A stretch of DNA of 64,000 nucleotides. Origin: Streptomyces lydicus. GTDB lineage: Bacteria; Actinomycetota; Actinomycetes; Streptomycetales; Streptomycetaceae. Shown piece by piece: positions 28,280 through 38,973 of this stretch. The stretch covers positions 6,448,001 through 6,512,000 of the forward strand of contig NZ_CP017157.1 in assembly GCF_001729485.1 (NCBI RefSeq). Direction: 5' to 3'. Made by a program: the position numbers and the translations under genes. A model generated the notes under the pieces. It saw only the letters and a program-made list of their open reading frames with translations. It was not told the DNA's origin and made no database searches. The first letter of the stretch is position 1. The number at the start of each line of letters is the position of its first letter.

Positions 28280-28939
28280 CTACTTCTCCTGAGGTTCATC
28301 CCCGCCGTCGCGGGGTGCGTTGTCCTTCTCGCCGTCCTTGACGGTCTCGGCGAGTCCCTGCAGTGCCGCCCAACGGATGTCGACGGCGTCGTGATGGTGG
28401 TCCGGGTCGTCCGCGAGCCGCGCTCCACAGTCGGAGCAGAGGCCCGGGCAGTCGTCCTGGCACACCGGCTGCATCGGCAGTGCGAGCACCACCGCATCGC
28501 GCAGCACCGGTTCGAGGTCGAACAGGTCGTCCTCGAGGAAGAGGGTGTCCTCCTCGTCCTCGGCGTCGTCGCCGGCGTCCTTGTCGTGGACGCGGGCATC
28601 GGCGTCGGGGTAGGCGAACATCTCCTGGAAGTCGCTGTCGAGCTCACGCTCCAGCGGCTCCAGACACCTTACGCACTCCCCCTTGACGGTCGCACGGGCG
28701 GTACCTGTGACAAGCACACCGTCCATGACCGATTCCAGGCGGAGGTCGAGTTCCACCGTCGCACCCTCGGGCACTCCGATGACCTCGTTGCCGAGATCCC
28801 GGGGGGCCTCGACGGAGCGGGAGACCCTCTTGAGCGCACCGGGACGCCGGCCCAGCTCACGTGTGTCGAACACGAGAGGGGAGCGGTGGTCGAGGCGGGC
28901 GTTGATGGCTTCCTGCTTTCTACGGGGTCTGCACGCCAC
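28280..28939 (-). CDS. YceD/DUF177-family protein
   Basis: A 219-residue protein of the DUF177 family, which is almost always encoded just ahead of rpmF and is thought to act in 23S rRNA or large-subunit metabolism. Conserved stretches are [22 protein letters not shown] near the N-terminus, [10 protein letters not shown] in the middle and [13 protein letters not shown] with paired cysteines. A Glu/Asp-rich loop separates the last two. The start used here is GTG 28939. An ATC at 28906, three bases after AGGAAG and matching the homologous N-terminus, is a possible non-canonical start. Confidence 0.87.
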   Translation of the reverse strand: MACRPRRKQEAINARLDHRSPLVFDTRELGRRPGALKRVSRSVEAPRDLGNEVIGVPEGATVELDLRLESVMDGVLVTGTARATVKGECVRCLEPLERELDSDFQEMFAYPDADARVHDKDAGDDAEDEEDTLFLEDDLFDLEPVLRDAVVLALPMQPVCQDDCPGLCSDCGARLADDPDHHHDAVDIRWAALQGLAETVKDGEKDNAPRDGGDEPQEK

Positions 28940-29071
28940 CCGTATTCCCTCTGAGGAATTCGGGCAGCAGAGATCGCGTCAATACGCGCGACCGAAGAGC
29001 CAGGATACTGGACGGGCCCCGATAGGCCCAATCCGCTCCCGGCCGGAGAGCGGTTTTCGGCGGCGGACCGC

Positions 29072-30244
29072 CTACTGGCGCCCCTCCTCGTACTGCCGCA
29101 GCTGATCCAGGTCGATCATGCTGGTGTCGAAGAGGCTGGTCTCGTCCAGCGCGCCGGGCTGCGGCGCCTGGTGGTGCTGGGCCTGCTGGGGCACCTGCTG
29201 CTGCAAATACGCGTTGGGGTCGTAGCCCTGCTGCTGGGCCTGCTGCTGCCAGTCGTAGCCGTACGGGTCCTGGTGCTGGGCGTAGGCGGCCTGCTGGGGC
29301 TGGTAGCCGTAGACGTCCTGCTGCTGGTAGGCGGCGGGGTCGTAGTAGTCCTGGTGCTGCGGCTGGGGCTGGAGCGGCTGCTGGTGGTCCTGGGGGTGCA
29401 GGGGCTGCTGGTGGTCCTGCACCTGCTGGTGGTCCTGCATCTGCTGGGGCTGCGTCTGCGGCATCGGGGGAACCTGGGGCGCCTGGGGCGCCTGGGTGTC
29501 CCGGTCGGCGCCGATGCCCGCCAGCTCGGCCAGATACTCGGCGTCGGCCTGCGGCTGGCCGGTCAGCGGGTCGCCCGCGGTCGCCATGTGGGCCGCGAGC
29601 TCGTCGATCGCCTGGGCGCCCTGGAGCTTGTCGCGGCCCCGGCCGACCGCCTCCAGCGTCTTGGTCAGCACCGCCTGGAACGCCCCGAACTTGGCGTCCA
29701 CATAGGCGTCGGCGCGCTGCCGGAGGGTCTCCGGGTCGGCGCTGCGCTCGGGGGGCCGGGTGCCGTCCTCGTCGAGGTAGCCCTGCTCGTCGTGGTCCGG
29801 CCCGCGGCCGAGCAGCTTCTCGCGGCCGCGGTCGACGGATCCGATGGTCTTGGTGAGCACGACCTCGAAGTTGGCGAGCTTGCTGTCGACGTAGTCGTCG
29901 GCCTCGGCGCGGATCTCCTCGGCCTCCCGGCGGGCCTCCGTGAGGATCCGGTCCGCCTCCTCCTGGGACTGCCGGGCGATCTCGGTGTCGGAGATCAGCG
30001 AACCGCGCTGGGCGTGCGCGGACTCGATGATCCGCTCCGCCTCGGCCCGCGCCTCCTCGACCAGCTGCTCCCGGCCGCCGATGAGTTCCTGCGCCTGCGC
30101 GAGCGAGCCGGGCAGCGCCGCGCGCACCTCCTCCAGCATGGCGAGCAGCTCGGCGCGGTTGACCACGCACGATGCCGACATGGGCATGGACCGGGCGCCG
30201 CCGACGGTCGCGACGATGTCGTCGAGCTTCTTCTGCACGTCCAC
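29072..30244 (-). CDS. DivIVA/SepIVA-like coiled-coil protein
   Basis: A 390-residue cytoplasmic protein starting at GTG 30244 (VDVQKKLDDIV). Residues about 25-200 form a long coiled coil (LAMLEEVRAALPGSLAQA, ARAEAERIIESAHAQRG). The C-terminal half is rich in Gln, Pro, His and Tyr, with QDHQQPL-type repeats. The order with DUF177, rnc, mutM and smc matches the mycobacterial locus of SepIVA, a DivIVA-like septation factor. A role in polar growth or division is inferred from that order and the coiled coil. An in-frame start farther upstream (30337) is less likely. Confidence 0.78.
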   Translation of the reverse strand: MDVQKKLDDIVATVGGARSMPMSASCVVNRAELLAMLEEVRAALPGSLAQAQELIGGREQLVEEARAEAERIIESAHAQRGSLISDTEIARQSQEEADRILTEARREAEEIRAEADDYVDSKLANFEVVLTKTIGSVDRGREKLLGRGPDHDEQGYLDEDGTRPPERSADPETLRQRADAYVDAKFGAFQAVLTKTLEAVGRGRDKLQGAQAIDELAAHMATAGDPLTGQPQADAEYLAELAGIGADRDTQAPQAPQVPPMPQTQPQQMQDHQQVQDHQQPLHPQDHQQPLQPQPQHQDYYDPAAYQQQDVYGYQPQQAAYAQHQDPYGYDWQQQAQQQGYDPNAYLQQQVPQQAQHHQAPQPGALDETSLFDTSMIDLDQLRQYEEGRQ

Positions 30245-30373
30245 CTTGGACTCGCCACTCTCTGAAGGGGATTGGAACGACGGAACGGGTCGACTGTACG
30301 TCCACGAGCCCCCGCCCGACACCGGCTGACGCTCCATCAGCCGGGCGGTACGGCCGGTGTGCCGTGGCCGGCG

Positions 30374-31492
<1,119 letters not shown>

Positions 31493-31667
31493 TTACGTTG
31501 TGCGTGGTCGGTGTGGAGCGGTGCGGGGGCCGGTGGCGGCTCCGCTCCTCCACGATATGGCGTCGGCCGCGGGCGGGCGCCCGCCGAGGACGCCGCGCGG
31601 GCACCCGGCCCCGTGATCGATCTCACGCGGCCGGCGGCCGGGGCGGCCACCGGCCGGGTCGTTTCCG

Positions 31668-34600
31668 TCAGCCCTTGTCCAGATACTGCTCCCGCTCCTC
31701 GTCCAGCAGGGCGGACAGCGCGGTCCGCAGCTCCGGATAGCCGGTCAGCTCGGGGTCGGCGGTGACCAGCGCCGTGGCCTCCTCACGGGCGGCCTCGATG
31801 ACCTCCTCGTCGTCGATGACCGCGAGCATCCGCAGCGAGGAGCGGACGCCGGACTGCGCCTGCCCCAGGACGTCGCCCTCGCGCCGCTGTTCCAGGTCGA
31901 TGCGGGAGAGCTCGAAGCCGTCGAGGGTGTTGGCCACGGCGGCGAGCCGGGCGCGGGCCGGGCTGGCCTCGGGCATCTCGCTGACCAGCAGGCACAGGCC
32001 GGGGGCCGAGCCGCGGCCGACCCGGCCGCGCAGCTGGTGGAGCTGGGAGACGCCGAAGCGGTCCGCGTCCATGATCACCATGGCGGTGGCGTTCGGGACG
32101 TTCACGCCGACCTCGATCACCGTCGTCGCGACCAGCACGTCCAGCTCGCCGGCCGCGAAGGCGCGCATCACGTCGTCCTTGTCGTCCGGCGCCATCCTGC
32201 CGTGCAGCACCGCCACCCGGAGGTCCGCCAGCGGGCCCTTCGAGAGCTGCTCGGCGATGTCGAGGACGGCCAGCGGCGGGCGCTTCTCCGCCTCGTCCTC
32301 CGGTGAACTCGCCTTCGCCGTCGCCCCCTTGGAGCCGCCCGACGCCTTCTTGGCCCCCTTCGGGGCCTCCCCGGCCGCCTCCTCGTCGTCGCCGATCCGC
32401 GGACACACCACGTACGCCTGATGGCCGGCGGACACCTCTTCACGGACCCGCTCCCAGGCCCGCGACAGGAAGTGCGGCTTGTCCTTGGCGGGCACCACGT
32501 GGGTGGCGATCGGCGAGCGTCCGGCGGGGAGTTGGTCCAGGACGGAGGTCTCCAGATCGCCGAAGACGGTCATGGCGACCGTGCGCGGAATGGGCGTCGC
32601 GGTCATCACCAGGAGGTGCGGCGTCTGCTTCTCCCGCTGGGAGTGCCCCTTGCCGCGCAGCGCGTCCCGCTGCTCGACGCCGAAGCGGTGCTGCTCGTCG
32701 ACGACCACCAGCCCCAGGTCGTGGAACTGCACCTTGTCCTCGATCAGGGCGTGGGTGCCGACGACGATCCCGGACTCGCCGGTCACCAGGTCGAGCAGCG
32801 CCTGCCGGCGGGCCGCGGCCCCCATCGAGCCGGTCAGCAGCACCACCTTGGTGCCCTTCTCCGCCCCACCCAGCATGCCGCCCTCGGCCAGCTCCCCCAT
32901 CATCTCGGTGATCGAGCGGTGGTGCTGCTGGGCCAGCACCTCGGTGGGCGCCAGCATCGCGGCCTGGCCGCCGCTGTCGACCACGCCGAGCATGGCGCGC
33001 AGCGCGACCATGGTGTTGTGCGTGACGGTGAAGTGGTCGGTCACATAGGCGTGGTCGGGGTGCGCCACGCTGATGCACTGGACGGGCTTGCGGCCGACGT
33101 GCTCGACGGCCCGGACGGCACGCCGGAAGTCCTCGCCGCCGTCGCCGGGCGCGGCGTCCGCTCCGCTCCCCGCGCGGAAGGGCGGATACCCGCCCGGCAG
33201 CGCCACGTACACGTCGCAGGCGCCCTCCCCCACGGCGCTCAACTGCGCGCGGCCGCCCAGCGAGCGCACCAGCCACCCGAGGTCGGCGGCCAGCGGCCCG
33301 GCCGCCGCGCGGAACACCGCCCGGCCCCCGGCGGCCGCGCCTCCCGTGTCCATCAGGCCCTGCACCACGGCCAGCCGGTCCTTCAGCGGCGCGTTGCGGT
33401 AGGCGTCCGGTACGCGGTCGCCGGGGCCGCTGCCGCCGCCCAGCGCCTTCCCCAGCTCGTACGGGTCGCGCGGACGCTCCCCGCCGTCCTCCAGGTCCAC
33501 CGGCGTGGCCGGGGCGATGGACCACTTGGGGCGGCCGTCGGGCCGCACCAGATCCGCCCGCAGCGCGCGCGTCGTCAGCACCCGCTCCGTCAGCCCGTTC
33601 GCGGTGTCGTGGGTGCCGACGATCCACAGGTGCTCGTCGTCGCACTCGACGGTGCTGCCGTCCGAGAGGACCAGCCGCCACACGTCGCGCTCGCCCTGCG
33701 GGAAGACGCCGTCCACCAGGGCGAGCTCGCCGCTGGGCACCACCACTTCCGTGCCGACGGTCATCTCCCCCATGGGCCGGAAGCCGCGCGGCGTGAGCAC
33801 CAGGGCGTCCAGCGGCTGCGCCTTGCCGGAACCGACCTCGCCCTGGAGGAGGCGGTGCATGGGGTGTTCGGTCGCCAGGTCGTCGAAGATCTCCCGGCTG
33901 ACCTTCTGCTGCCCCTCGGTGAGCGTGAAGGGCAGCTTGGCGTCGAACGCGTCGAGGATGCCGTCGTCGACCGGTCTCCTTGCCACGGCGGGGAGTTGGG
34001 TCTCGGCGAGGCGGCGCCGGGCGAGCGCGACCTGCATCACGAACGCCTCGTCCCACTTCAGCCGGGCCCGCGCGTCGGCGATGTCGGCCTTGCTGCCGGG
34101 CCGGTGGATCTTGAGCAGCGCCTCGGTGAGCGGGACCAGCGACCGCCCCTCGCGCAGCGCCTGCGGCAGCGGGTCGACGGCGTCCTGCGCGCTGGGCAGC
34201 ACCGCGTCGACCGCCTTGGCGATCTTCCACGACGCCATCTGCTGGCAGGCCGGGTAGATCGGCATCAGCTGCTGGGCGAAGGCGTCCACGGCCCCGCTGT
34301 CGGCGTCCCGGTCGAGGAGCTCGTATTCGGGGTGCGCGAGCTGGAGTTTGCGGTTGAAGACGGACACCTTGCCGGCGAACATCGCGCGGCGGCCCGGCAG
34401 CAGCTCCTTGTGCGGCTTGTGGATGCCCTTGCCGAAGAAGACCAGCTGGAGCCGGCCGCTGCCGTCCGTCAGCGTCACTTCCAGCCGCTGTCCCCGGCCG
34501 GCGTTGAACTTCAGCACCCGCGCGTCGGCGACCTGCGCCACGACCGTGACGTGTTCGTCCAACGGGAGATCGGCGAGCCGGGTCAGCTCGCCGCGCTCGG

Positions 34601-34721
34601 CGTAGCGCCGGGGGTAGTGGTGCAACAGGTCGCCGACCGTATGCAGGTCGAGATGCTCGGCCAGCACCTTCGCGGTGGTGCCACCGAGGATTTTCTTCAG
34701 AGGTTCGTCGAGCGCTGCCAC
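31668..34721 (-). CDS. recG: ATP-dependent DNA helicase RecG, interrupted by an intein
   Basis: RecG reverses stalled replication forks and processes branched DNA. The frame encodes 1017 residues from GTG 34721 (VAALDEPLKK). The N-terminal wedge/OB domain is at about 45-140 of the host protein. The Walker A motif is split: LLQGEVGSGK ends at residue 300 and TMVALRAML resumes at 570. The 269 residues between form the intein. Helicase motifs after it include PTEVLAQQHH, VVDEQHRFGV and TATPIPRT. Removing the insert leaves a 748-residue RecG of normal length. Two GTG codons lie just upstream (34736, 34739). Confidence 0.95.
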   Translation of the reverse strand: MAALDEPLKKILGGTTAKVLAEHLDLHTVGDLLHHYPRRYAERGELTRLADLPLDEHVTVVAQVADARVLKFNAGRGQRLEVTLTDGSGRLQLVFFGKGIHKPHKELLPGRRAMFAGKVSVFNRKLQLAHPEYELLDRDADSGAVDAFAQQLMPIYPACQQMASWKIAKAVDAVLPSAQDAVDPLPQALREGRSLVPLTEALLKIHRPGSKADIADARARLKWDEAFVMQVALARRRLAETQLPAVARRPVDDGILDAFDAKLPFTLTEGQQKVSREIFDDLATEHPMHRLLQGEVGSGKAQPLDALVLTPRGFRPMGEMTVGTEVVVPSGELALVDGVFPQGERDVWRLVLSDGSTVECDDEHLWIVGTHDTANGLTERVLTTRALRADLVRPDGRPKWSIAPATPVDLEDGGERPRDPYELGKALGGGSGPGDRVPDAYRNAPLKDRLAVVQGLMDTGGAAAGGRAVFRAAAGPLAADLGWLVRSLGGRAQLSAVGEGACDVYVALPGGYPPFRAGSGADAAPGDGGEDFRRAVRAVEHVGRKPVQCISVAHPDHAYVTDHFTVTHNTMVALRAMLGVVDSGGQAAMLAPTEVLAQQHHRSITEMMGELAEGGMLGGAEKGTKVVLLTGSMGAAARRQALLDLVTGESGIVVGTHALIEDKVQFHDLGLVVVDEQHRFGVEQRDALRGKGHSQREKQTPHLLVMTATPIPRTVAMTVFGDLETSVLDQLPAGRSPIATHVVPAKDKPHFLSRAWERVREEVSAGHQAYVVCPRIGDDEEAAGEAPKGAKKASGGSKGATAKASSPEDEAEKRPPLAVLDIAEQLSKGPLADLRVAVLHGRMAPDDKDDVMRAFAAGELDVLVATTVIEVGVNVPNATAMVIMDADRFGVSQLHQLRGRVGRGSAPGLCLLVSEMPEASPARARLAAVANTLDGFELSRIDLEQRREGDVLGQAQSGVRSSLRMLAVIDDEEVIEAAREEATALVTADPELTGYPELRTALSALLDEEREQYLDKG
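33015..33821 (-). mobile_element. RecG intein (class 3-like) with a degenerate homing endonuclease region
   Basis: A 269-residue insert (residues 301-569 of the precursor) sits exactly between Lys and Thr of the Walker A motif. It begins with Ala (AQPLDALVLTPRG, block A) instead of Cys or Ser. Block B has H64 and W66 (DDEHLWIV), block F has C249 (VQCISVAH), and block G ends VTHN with T267, H268 and N269. This is the Trp-Cys-Thr set of class 3 inteins. The +1 residue is Thr. The middle (about 120-200) resembles LAGLIDADG modules, but both acidic sites look lost (ALGGG, LMDTGG). The call rests on motifs and position only. Confidence 0.9.
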
Positions 34722-34779
34722 GCGTCTATTGCACACCACACCTCTGACAATTGCGCCGGTACCGGCCGCCGGGGTGCCG

Positions 34780-36444
34780 TCACTCCACGCCGATGAGCAG
34801 GGGCGCGCCGTGCTGCCCGCCGTCGTAGACGACCGTGTCGACGGCGAGGTGCCGCTCGCGGACGTGCCGCTCCAGCCGCTCGGCGAGCGAGGGGGGCGCC
34901 TGGGCGCCCAGGACCAGGGTCACCATCTCCCCGCCGGCGGACAGCATCCGGTCCAGCACGGTCGTCGCGGTGACGGTCAGGTCGGAGCCGATCACCGCGA
35001 CATCGCCGTCGATCAGGCCGAGGACGTCCCCGGCCTGGCAGACCCCGGCCATCGTCCACGACTGCCGTTCGGCGACGGCCAGCTCGGCGTAGCGGGTCGC
35101 GCCGGCGGCCGAGGTCATCGCGACCACGTCCTCGTCGAAGCTGCGGCCCGGCTCGTGCACGGCCAGCGCCGCAATGCCCTGGACCGCGGAGCGGGTGGGG
35201 ATCAGGGCGACCCGCACGCCCTCGGTACGGGCCTGCTCGGCAGCGGCCGCCGCGGTGTGCCGCAGCTCGGGATCGTTGGGCAGCAGCATCACCTCGCGGG
35301 CGTGCGCCTGCCGGATCGCCTGCACCAGTTCGCCGCTGGCGGGCGGCTCCCCCGGCCGTACGGCGACGGGGGTCGCGCCGGCCTCGGCGCACAGCCCGGC
35401 GAGCCCGGCGCCCGGCACCACCGCGACCACCGCCCGCGCCGCCATCGCCGGTTCCTTGAGGCGGGTGGCGCCGCCGAAGTGGGTGATGCGGATCCGGTAG
35501 GGGCGGCCCGCCTCGATGCCGGCCTCCACGGCGGCACCCGCGTCGTCGACGTGGACGTGGACGTTCCACAGGCCGTCCCCGCCGACCACCACCAGGGAGT
35601 CGCCGAGCCCGTCGAGCCGGGTGCGCAGCCGCGCCACGGCGTCGTCGCCGGCTTCCAGCAGGTAGATCACTTCGAAGGCGGGCCCGTCGGCGTGGTGGCA
35701 GCCGTCCGCAGCCGCCCGGGTGGCGGCCTCGCAGCCGGCCGCCTCGGGGAGCGGGGCATCGGCCCGTACGGCGACCGGGGTCACCGAGGTCTCCCCGGAG
35801 AGCGCGTCGGCGAGCGCGCCCAGCAGCGCGACGAGCCCGCAGCCGCCGGCGTCCACGACGCCGGCCCGGCCGAGGACCGCGAGCTGGCCGGGGGTCGCCC
35901 GCAGGGCGCTGCGGGCGCCCTCGTGAGCGGCGCGGGCCACCTCGGCGGCGCCTCCGGTCCGGCCGGCGGCCCGCTCGGCGGCGTCCGCGGCGGCGGTAGC
36001 CACCGTCAGGACGGTGCCCTCCACGGGGTGCGCCACCGCCTCGTACGTCGAGGCGGCGGCCCGGCGCAGCGCCCGCCGCAGCGCCTCGGCGGAACGGCCG
36101 GCGTCGGCGGTGGCCGCGTCGGCCGCCAGCACCTCGGTCATCCCGCGCAGCAGCTGCGCGACGATCGTTCCGGAGTTGCCGCGCGCCCCTATGAGGGCGC
36201 CGTGCGCCATGGCGCCGATGGCGTCGGCGAGGCCGGGCGCGGTGCCGGCCGAGGCATGCCCGTCGAAGGCGGCCTCGACCGCGCGGGCGGCCGATTCGAG
36301 GGTCAGGTAGAGATTGGTGCCGGTGTCCCCGTCGGCCACGGGATAGACGTTGATCGCGTCGATCCGCTCGCGTTCCCGGCCGAGCGCCTCCAGGGCCAGT
36401 CCGCACCAGGCGCGGACGGCGGCGGCGTCGAGCGGGTTCGGCAC
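34780..36444 (-). CDS. DAK2-domain protein, FakA-like fatty acid kinase subunit
   Basis: A 554-residue protein with an N-terminal DAK2 (dihydroxyacetone kinase-like) ATP-binding domain, seen in INVYPVADGDTGTNLYLT with its Asp-rich metal-binding motif and in GARGNSGTI. Middle and C-terminal FakA-like domains follow (FEVIYLLEAGDDAV, HVHVDDAG). FakA phosphorylates fatty acids bound to a DegV-type FakB partner, which is not in this window. The GTG at 36444 has an AGGAGG. It lies upstream of recG, with rpmB divergent; the same neighbourhood is common in Gram-positives. Confidence 0.85.
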   Translation of the reverse strand: MPNPLDAAAVRAWCGLALEALGRERERIDAINVYPVADGDTGTNLYLTLESAARAVEAAFDGHASAGTAPGLADAIGAMAHGALIGARGNSGTIVAQLLRGMTEVLAADAATADAGRSAEALRRALRRAAASTYEAVAHPVEGTVLTVATAAADAAERAAGRTGGAAEVARAAHEGARSALRATPGQLAVLGRAGVVDAGGCGLVALLGALADALSGETSVTPVAVRADAPLPEAAGCEAATRAAADGCHHADGPAFEVIYLLEAGDDAVARLRTRLDGLGDSLVVVGGDGLWNVHVHVDDAGAAVEAGIEAGRPYRIRITHFGGATRLKEPAMAARAVVAVVPGAGLAGLCAEAGATPVAVRPGEPPASGELVQAIRQAHAREVMLLPNDPELRHTAAAAAEQARTEGVRVALIPTRSAVQGIAALAVHEPGRSFDEDVVAMTSAAGATRYAELAVAERQSWTMAGVCQAGDVLGLIDGDVAVIGSDLTVTATTVLDRMLSAGGEMVTLVLGAQAPPSLAERLERHVRERHLAVDTVVYDGGQHGAPLLIGVE

Positions 36445-36676
36445 GTCGTCCTCCTGGGTCGCGGGATGCACCGCACAGTAGCCGCGCGACGACGGGGAGG
36501 CCGGGGCGGGGGCCCGAGGGTGCGTGGTAGTTTCGTTCTGCGGGAGCGGTCGTTGTATGCTGCTCCGGTTGCCCGATGCGAATCGGGCCATTCCTCTCCT
36601 GACGACGCCGGCCGGGCAATGCACTCGGCTCGTCGGGATCTCACCGTAAGTGCATCTGAAGTCTTTGGAGTGACCC

Positions 36677-36862
36677 GTGGCTGCCAACTGCGACGTCTGC
36701 GGCAAGGGGCCGGGCTTCGGCAAGAGTGTCTCGCACTCGCATCGCCGTACCAACCGTCGTTGGAACCCCAACATCCAGACGGTGCGTGCAGTGATCGGGC
36801 GCACGCCGAAGAAGCTGAACGCCTGCACCTCGTGCATCAAGGCCGGCAAGGTCTCGCGCTGA
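36677..36862 (+). CDS. rpmB: 50S ribosomal protein L28
   Basis: A 61-residue protein beginning (V)[20 protein letters not shown]. Four cysteines (CDVC and CTSC) mark the zinc-binding C+ form. The GTG at 36677 is preceded by GGAG. It is monocistronic, with a strong terminator shortly after the stop and a divergent FakA-like gene upstream. Confidence 0.97.
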   Translation: MAANCDVCGKGPGFGKSVSHSHRRTNRRWNPNIQTVRAVIGRTPKKLNACTSCIKAGKVSR

Positions 36863-36899
36863 CGCCTTAGTCGTAGCGCAGCCCGACCGGTTGCCTCTG

Positions 36900-36933
36900 A
36901 AGCCGGTCCACCCCCGTGGTGGACCGGCTTTTG
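36900..36933 (+). terminator. Terminator of rpmB
   Basis: A perfect 13-bp stem (36900-36912 and 36918-36930) with a 5-base loop is followed by a short T-run. It lies 38 bases after the rpmB stop and may also serve convergent thiD. Confidence 0.9.
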
Positions 36934-36981
36934 CCTTTCCTGAACCCGCGGGGCCCTCGCGGGCCCCCGCCCGTCGGGTGG

Positions 36982-37785
36982 TCAGCGCGCGCCGCGCAGC
37001 CGCCAGCCGTGGTCCACGGGGCCGATGCCCGCACCCAGCCGGAAGCCGGCCGCGAGGGCGCCGGTGACGTACTCCTTGGCCGCCGCGGCGGCCCGCACCA
37101 CGGTGTCGCCCTTGGCGAGCTGGGCGGCGAGCGCGCTGGCGAGCGTGCAGCCGGTGCCGTGGGTGTGCCGGTTGTCGTAGCGGGGGGCGCGCAGCCAGTG
37201 CTCCTCGGTGCCGTCGGTGAGCAGGTCGACGGCGCCGGCCCCGGCCGTCAGATGGCCGCCCTTGATCAGCGCCCAGCGCGGCCCGAACTCCAGGACGGCG
37301 TCGGCCGCCCGGCGCATACCGGCCTCGTCGCGGACCTGTACGCCGGTGAGCTGGGCGACCTCGTCGAGGTTGGGGGTGGCGACGGTGGCGGTCGGCAGCA
37401 GCTTGCCGCGCACCGCGTCCAGGGCGCTCGCGGCGAGCAGCGGATCACCGTGTTTGGAGACCCCCACGGGGTCCACGACGACCGGGGCCGGCACCCCGAC
37501 GAGGAGTTCGGCGACGGTCTCGACGAGCTCCGCCGAGGACAGCATCCCGGTCTTGACCGCCTCGACGCCGATGTCGTCGACGACGCTGCGGAACTGGGCC
37601 CGTACCGCCTCGGCCGGCAGTTCCCAGGCGCCCTGCACGCCCAGCGAGTTCTGGGCGGTGACGGCGGTCAGCACGCTCATGCCGTGGGTGCCGAGCGCCA
37701 GCATCGTCTTGAGGTCGGCCTGGATGCCCGCGCCGCCGCCGGAGTCGGACCCGGCGACGGTCAGGACGCGAGGAGGTATGTGCAT
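36982..37785 (-). CDS. thiD: Hydroxymethylpyrimidine/phosphomethylpyrimidine kinase ThiD
   Basis: ThiD phosphorylates HMP and HMP-phosphate in thiamine synthesis. The 267-residue ribokinase-fold protein has [20 protein letters not shown] near the N-terminus and the anion-hole motif [18 protein letters not shown] near the C-terminus. No clear ribosome-binding site is seen before ATG 37785. It is downstream of thiL, so the pair covers two thiamine steps. Length is typical. Confidence 0.95.
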   Translation of the reverse strand: MHIPPRVLTVAGSDSGGGAGIQADLKTMLALGTHGMSVLTAVTAQNSLGVQGAWELPAEAVRAQFRSVVDDIGVEAVKTGMLSSAELVETVAELLVGVPAPVVVDPVGVSKHGDPLLAASALDAVRGKLLPTATVATPNLDEVAQLTGVQVRDEAGMRRAADAVLEFGPRWALIKGGHLTAGAGAVDLLTDGTEEHWLRAPRYDNRHTHGTGCTLASALAAQLAKGDTVVRAAAAAKEYVTGALAAGFRLGAGIGPVDHGWRLRGAR

Positions 37786-37855
37786 ACCGGCGAATCTACT
37801 CGCCCTCCCGTCACCCGACCTCCGCCCCCAGAGGAAGCCGCTACACGCCGCCCCT

Positions 37856-38815
37856 CTACTCGTTGTCCCCGAAGTGGTCCCAGCCGGCCTTCGCCCAGGG
37901 GGCGCCGTCCACCGTCACCTGCGGCAGCGCGGACGGGTTGAGGACCTCGCCGATGACCTTCCACCGGGCGGGCAGCTTCACGTCCGGCGGGAAGGTGGCC
38001 ACGATGGCGTGGTCCTCACCGCCGTTGAGCACCCACTGCATGGGGTCCACGCCGACCGCGGTACCGATGTCGGACATCTGCGAGGGGATGTCGATCGCGG
38101 CGGACCGCAGATCGATCCGCACCTTGCTCGCCTCGGCGATGTGCCCGAGGTCGGCGACGAGTCCGTCGCTGACGTCGGTCATCGCGGTGGCGCCGAGTCC
38201 GGCGGCGGCCGGGCCCGCGTGGTACGGCGGCTCGGGGCGGCGGTGCGCCTCCACGAAGGCGCGCGGCGAGCGGAAGCCGCGGGAGAGCACCGCGTGCCCG
38301 GCCGCGGACCAGCCCAGCCAGCCGGTGACCGCGACCACGTCGCCGGGCTGGGCGCCGGCCCGGGTGACCGGTTCCTGGTTGCGCAGATCGCCGAGCGCGG
38401 TGATGGCGACGGTGATGATGTCGCCGCGTACGACGTCACCGCCGACGACCGCGGCGCCGGCGACCTGGCACTCGTCGCGCAGCCCGTCCATCAGCTCGGT
38501 CGGCCAGGTCGCGGGGAGTTCCGCGGGCACGACCAGGCCGAGCAGGATCGCGGTGGGCACCGCGCCCATCGCCGCGATGTCGGCGAGGTTCTGCGCGGCG
38601 GCCTTGCGGCCGACGTCGTAGGCGGTGGACCAGTCCCGCCGGAAGTGCCGGCCCTCCAGGAGGACGTCGGTGCTGGCGACCACCCTCCGGTCCGGCGCGG
38701 TCACCACCGCGGCGTCGTCCCCCGGCCCGATCCGTACGGCCGGGGTGGAGGTGAGCCGGGAGGTGAGCTCCCTGATCAGACCGAACTCCCCCAGCTCCCC
38801 CACGGTGCCCTTCAT
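37856..38815 (-). CDS. thiL: Thiamine-monophosphate kinase ThiL
   Basis: ThiL makes thiamine diphosphate, the active cofactor. The 319-residue product starts at ATG 38815 ([14 protein letters not shown]). Conserved segments are [41 protein letters not shown] and [14 protein letters not shown], which carry the metal- and ATP-binding acidic residues. A longer frame to 38944 is not conserved. It is followed by thiD and is divergent from the RAM-domain gene. Confidence 0.95.
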   Translation of the reverse strand: MKGTVGELGEFGLIRELTSRLTSTPAVRIGPGDDAAVVTAPDRRVVASTDVLLEGRHFRRDWSTAYDVGRKAAAQNLADIAAMGAVPTAILLGLVVPAELPATWPTELMDGLRDECQVAGAAVVGGDVVRGDIITVAITALGDLRNQEPVTRAGAQPGDVVAVTGWLGWSAAGHAVLSRGFRSPRAFVEAHRRPEPPYHAGPAAAGLGATAMTDVSDGLVADLGHIAEASKVRIDLRSAAIDIPSQMSDIGTAVGVDPMQWVLNGGEDHAIVATFPPDVKLPARWKVIGEVLNPSALPQVTVDGAPWAKAGWDHFGDNE

Positions 38816-38973
38816 GATGTTGCCCTTCCCATGTGTACGGACGGTCCGTACGTGGCTGACGACTGCGCCGTACTTGCCGTGTTCACCGCGCGGGTCTCCC
38901 CGCTCCGCACGGTGACGCGGTACCGTGGCGTCCCTTCTCCCCACATGATCCTCGTAGCCGCCCTGGAGGTTCC

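Noticed and set aside
33015..33821. RecG insert as an ordinary lineage-specific domain
   Set aside because: It interrupts the ATP-binding loop between Lys and Thr, which would inactivate the helicase unless removed, and has all terminal splicing motifs.
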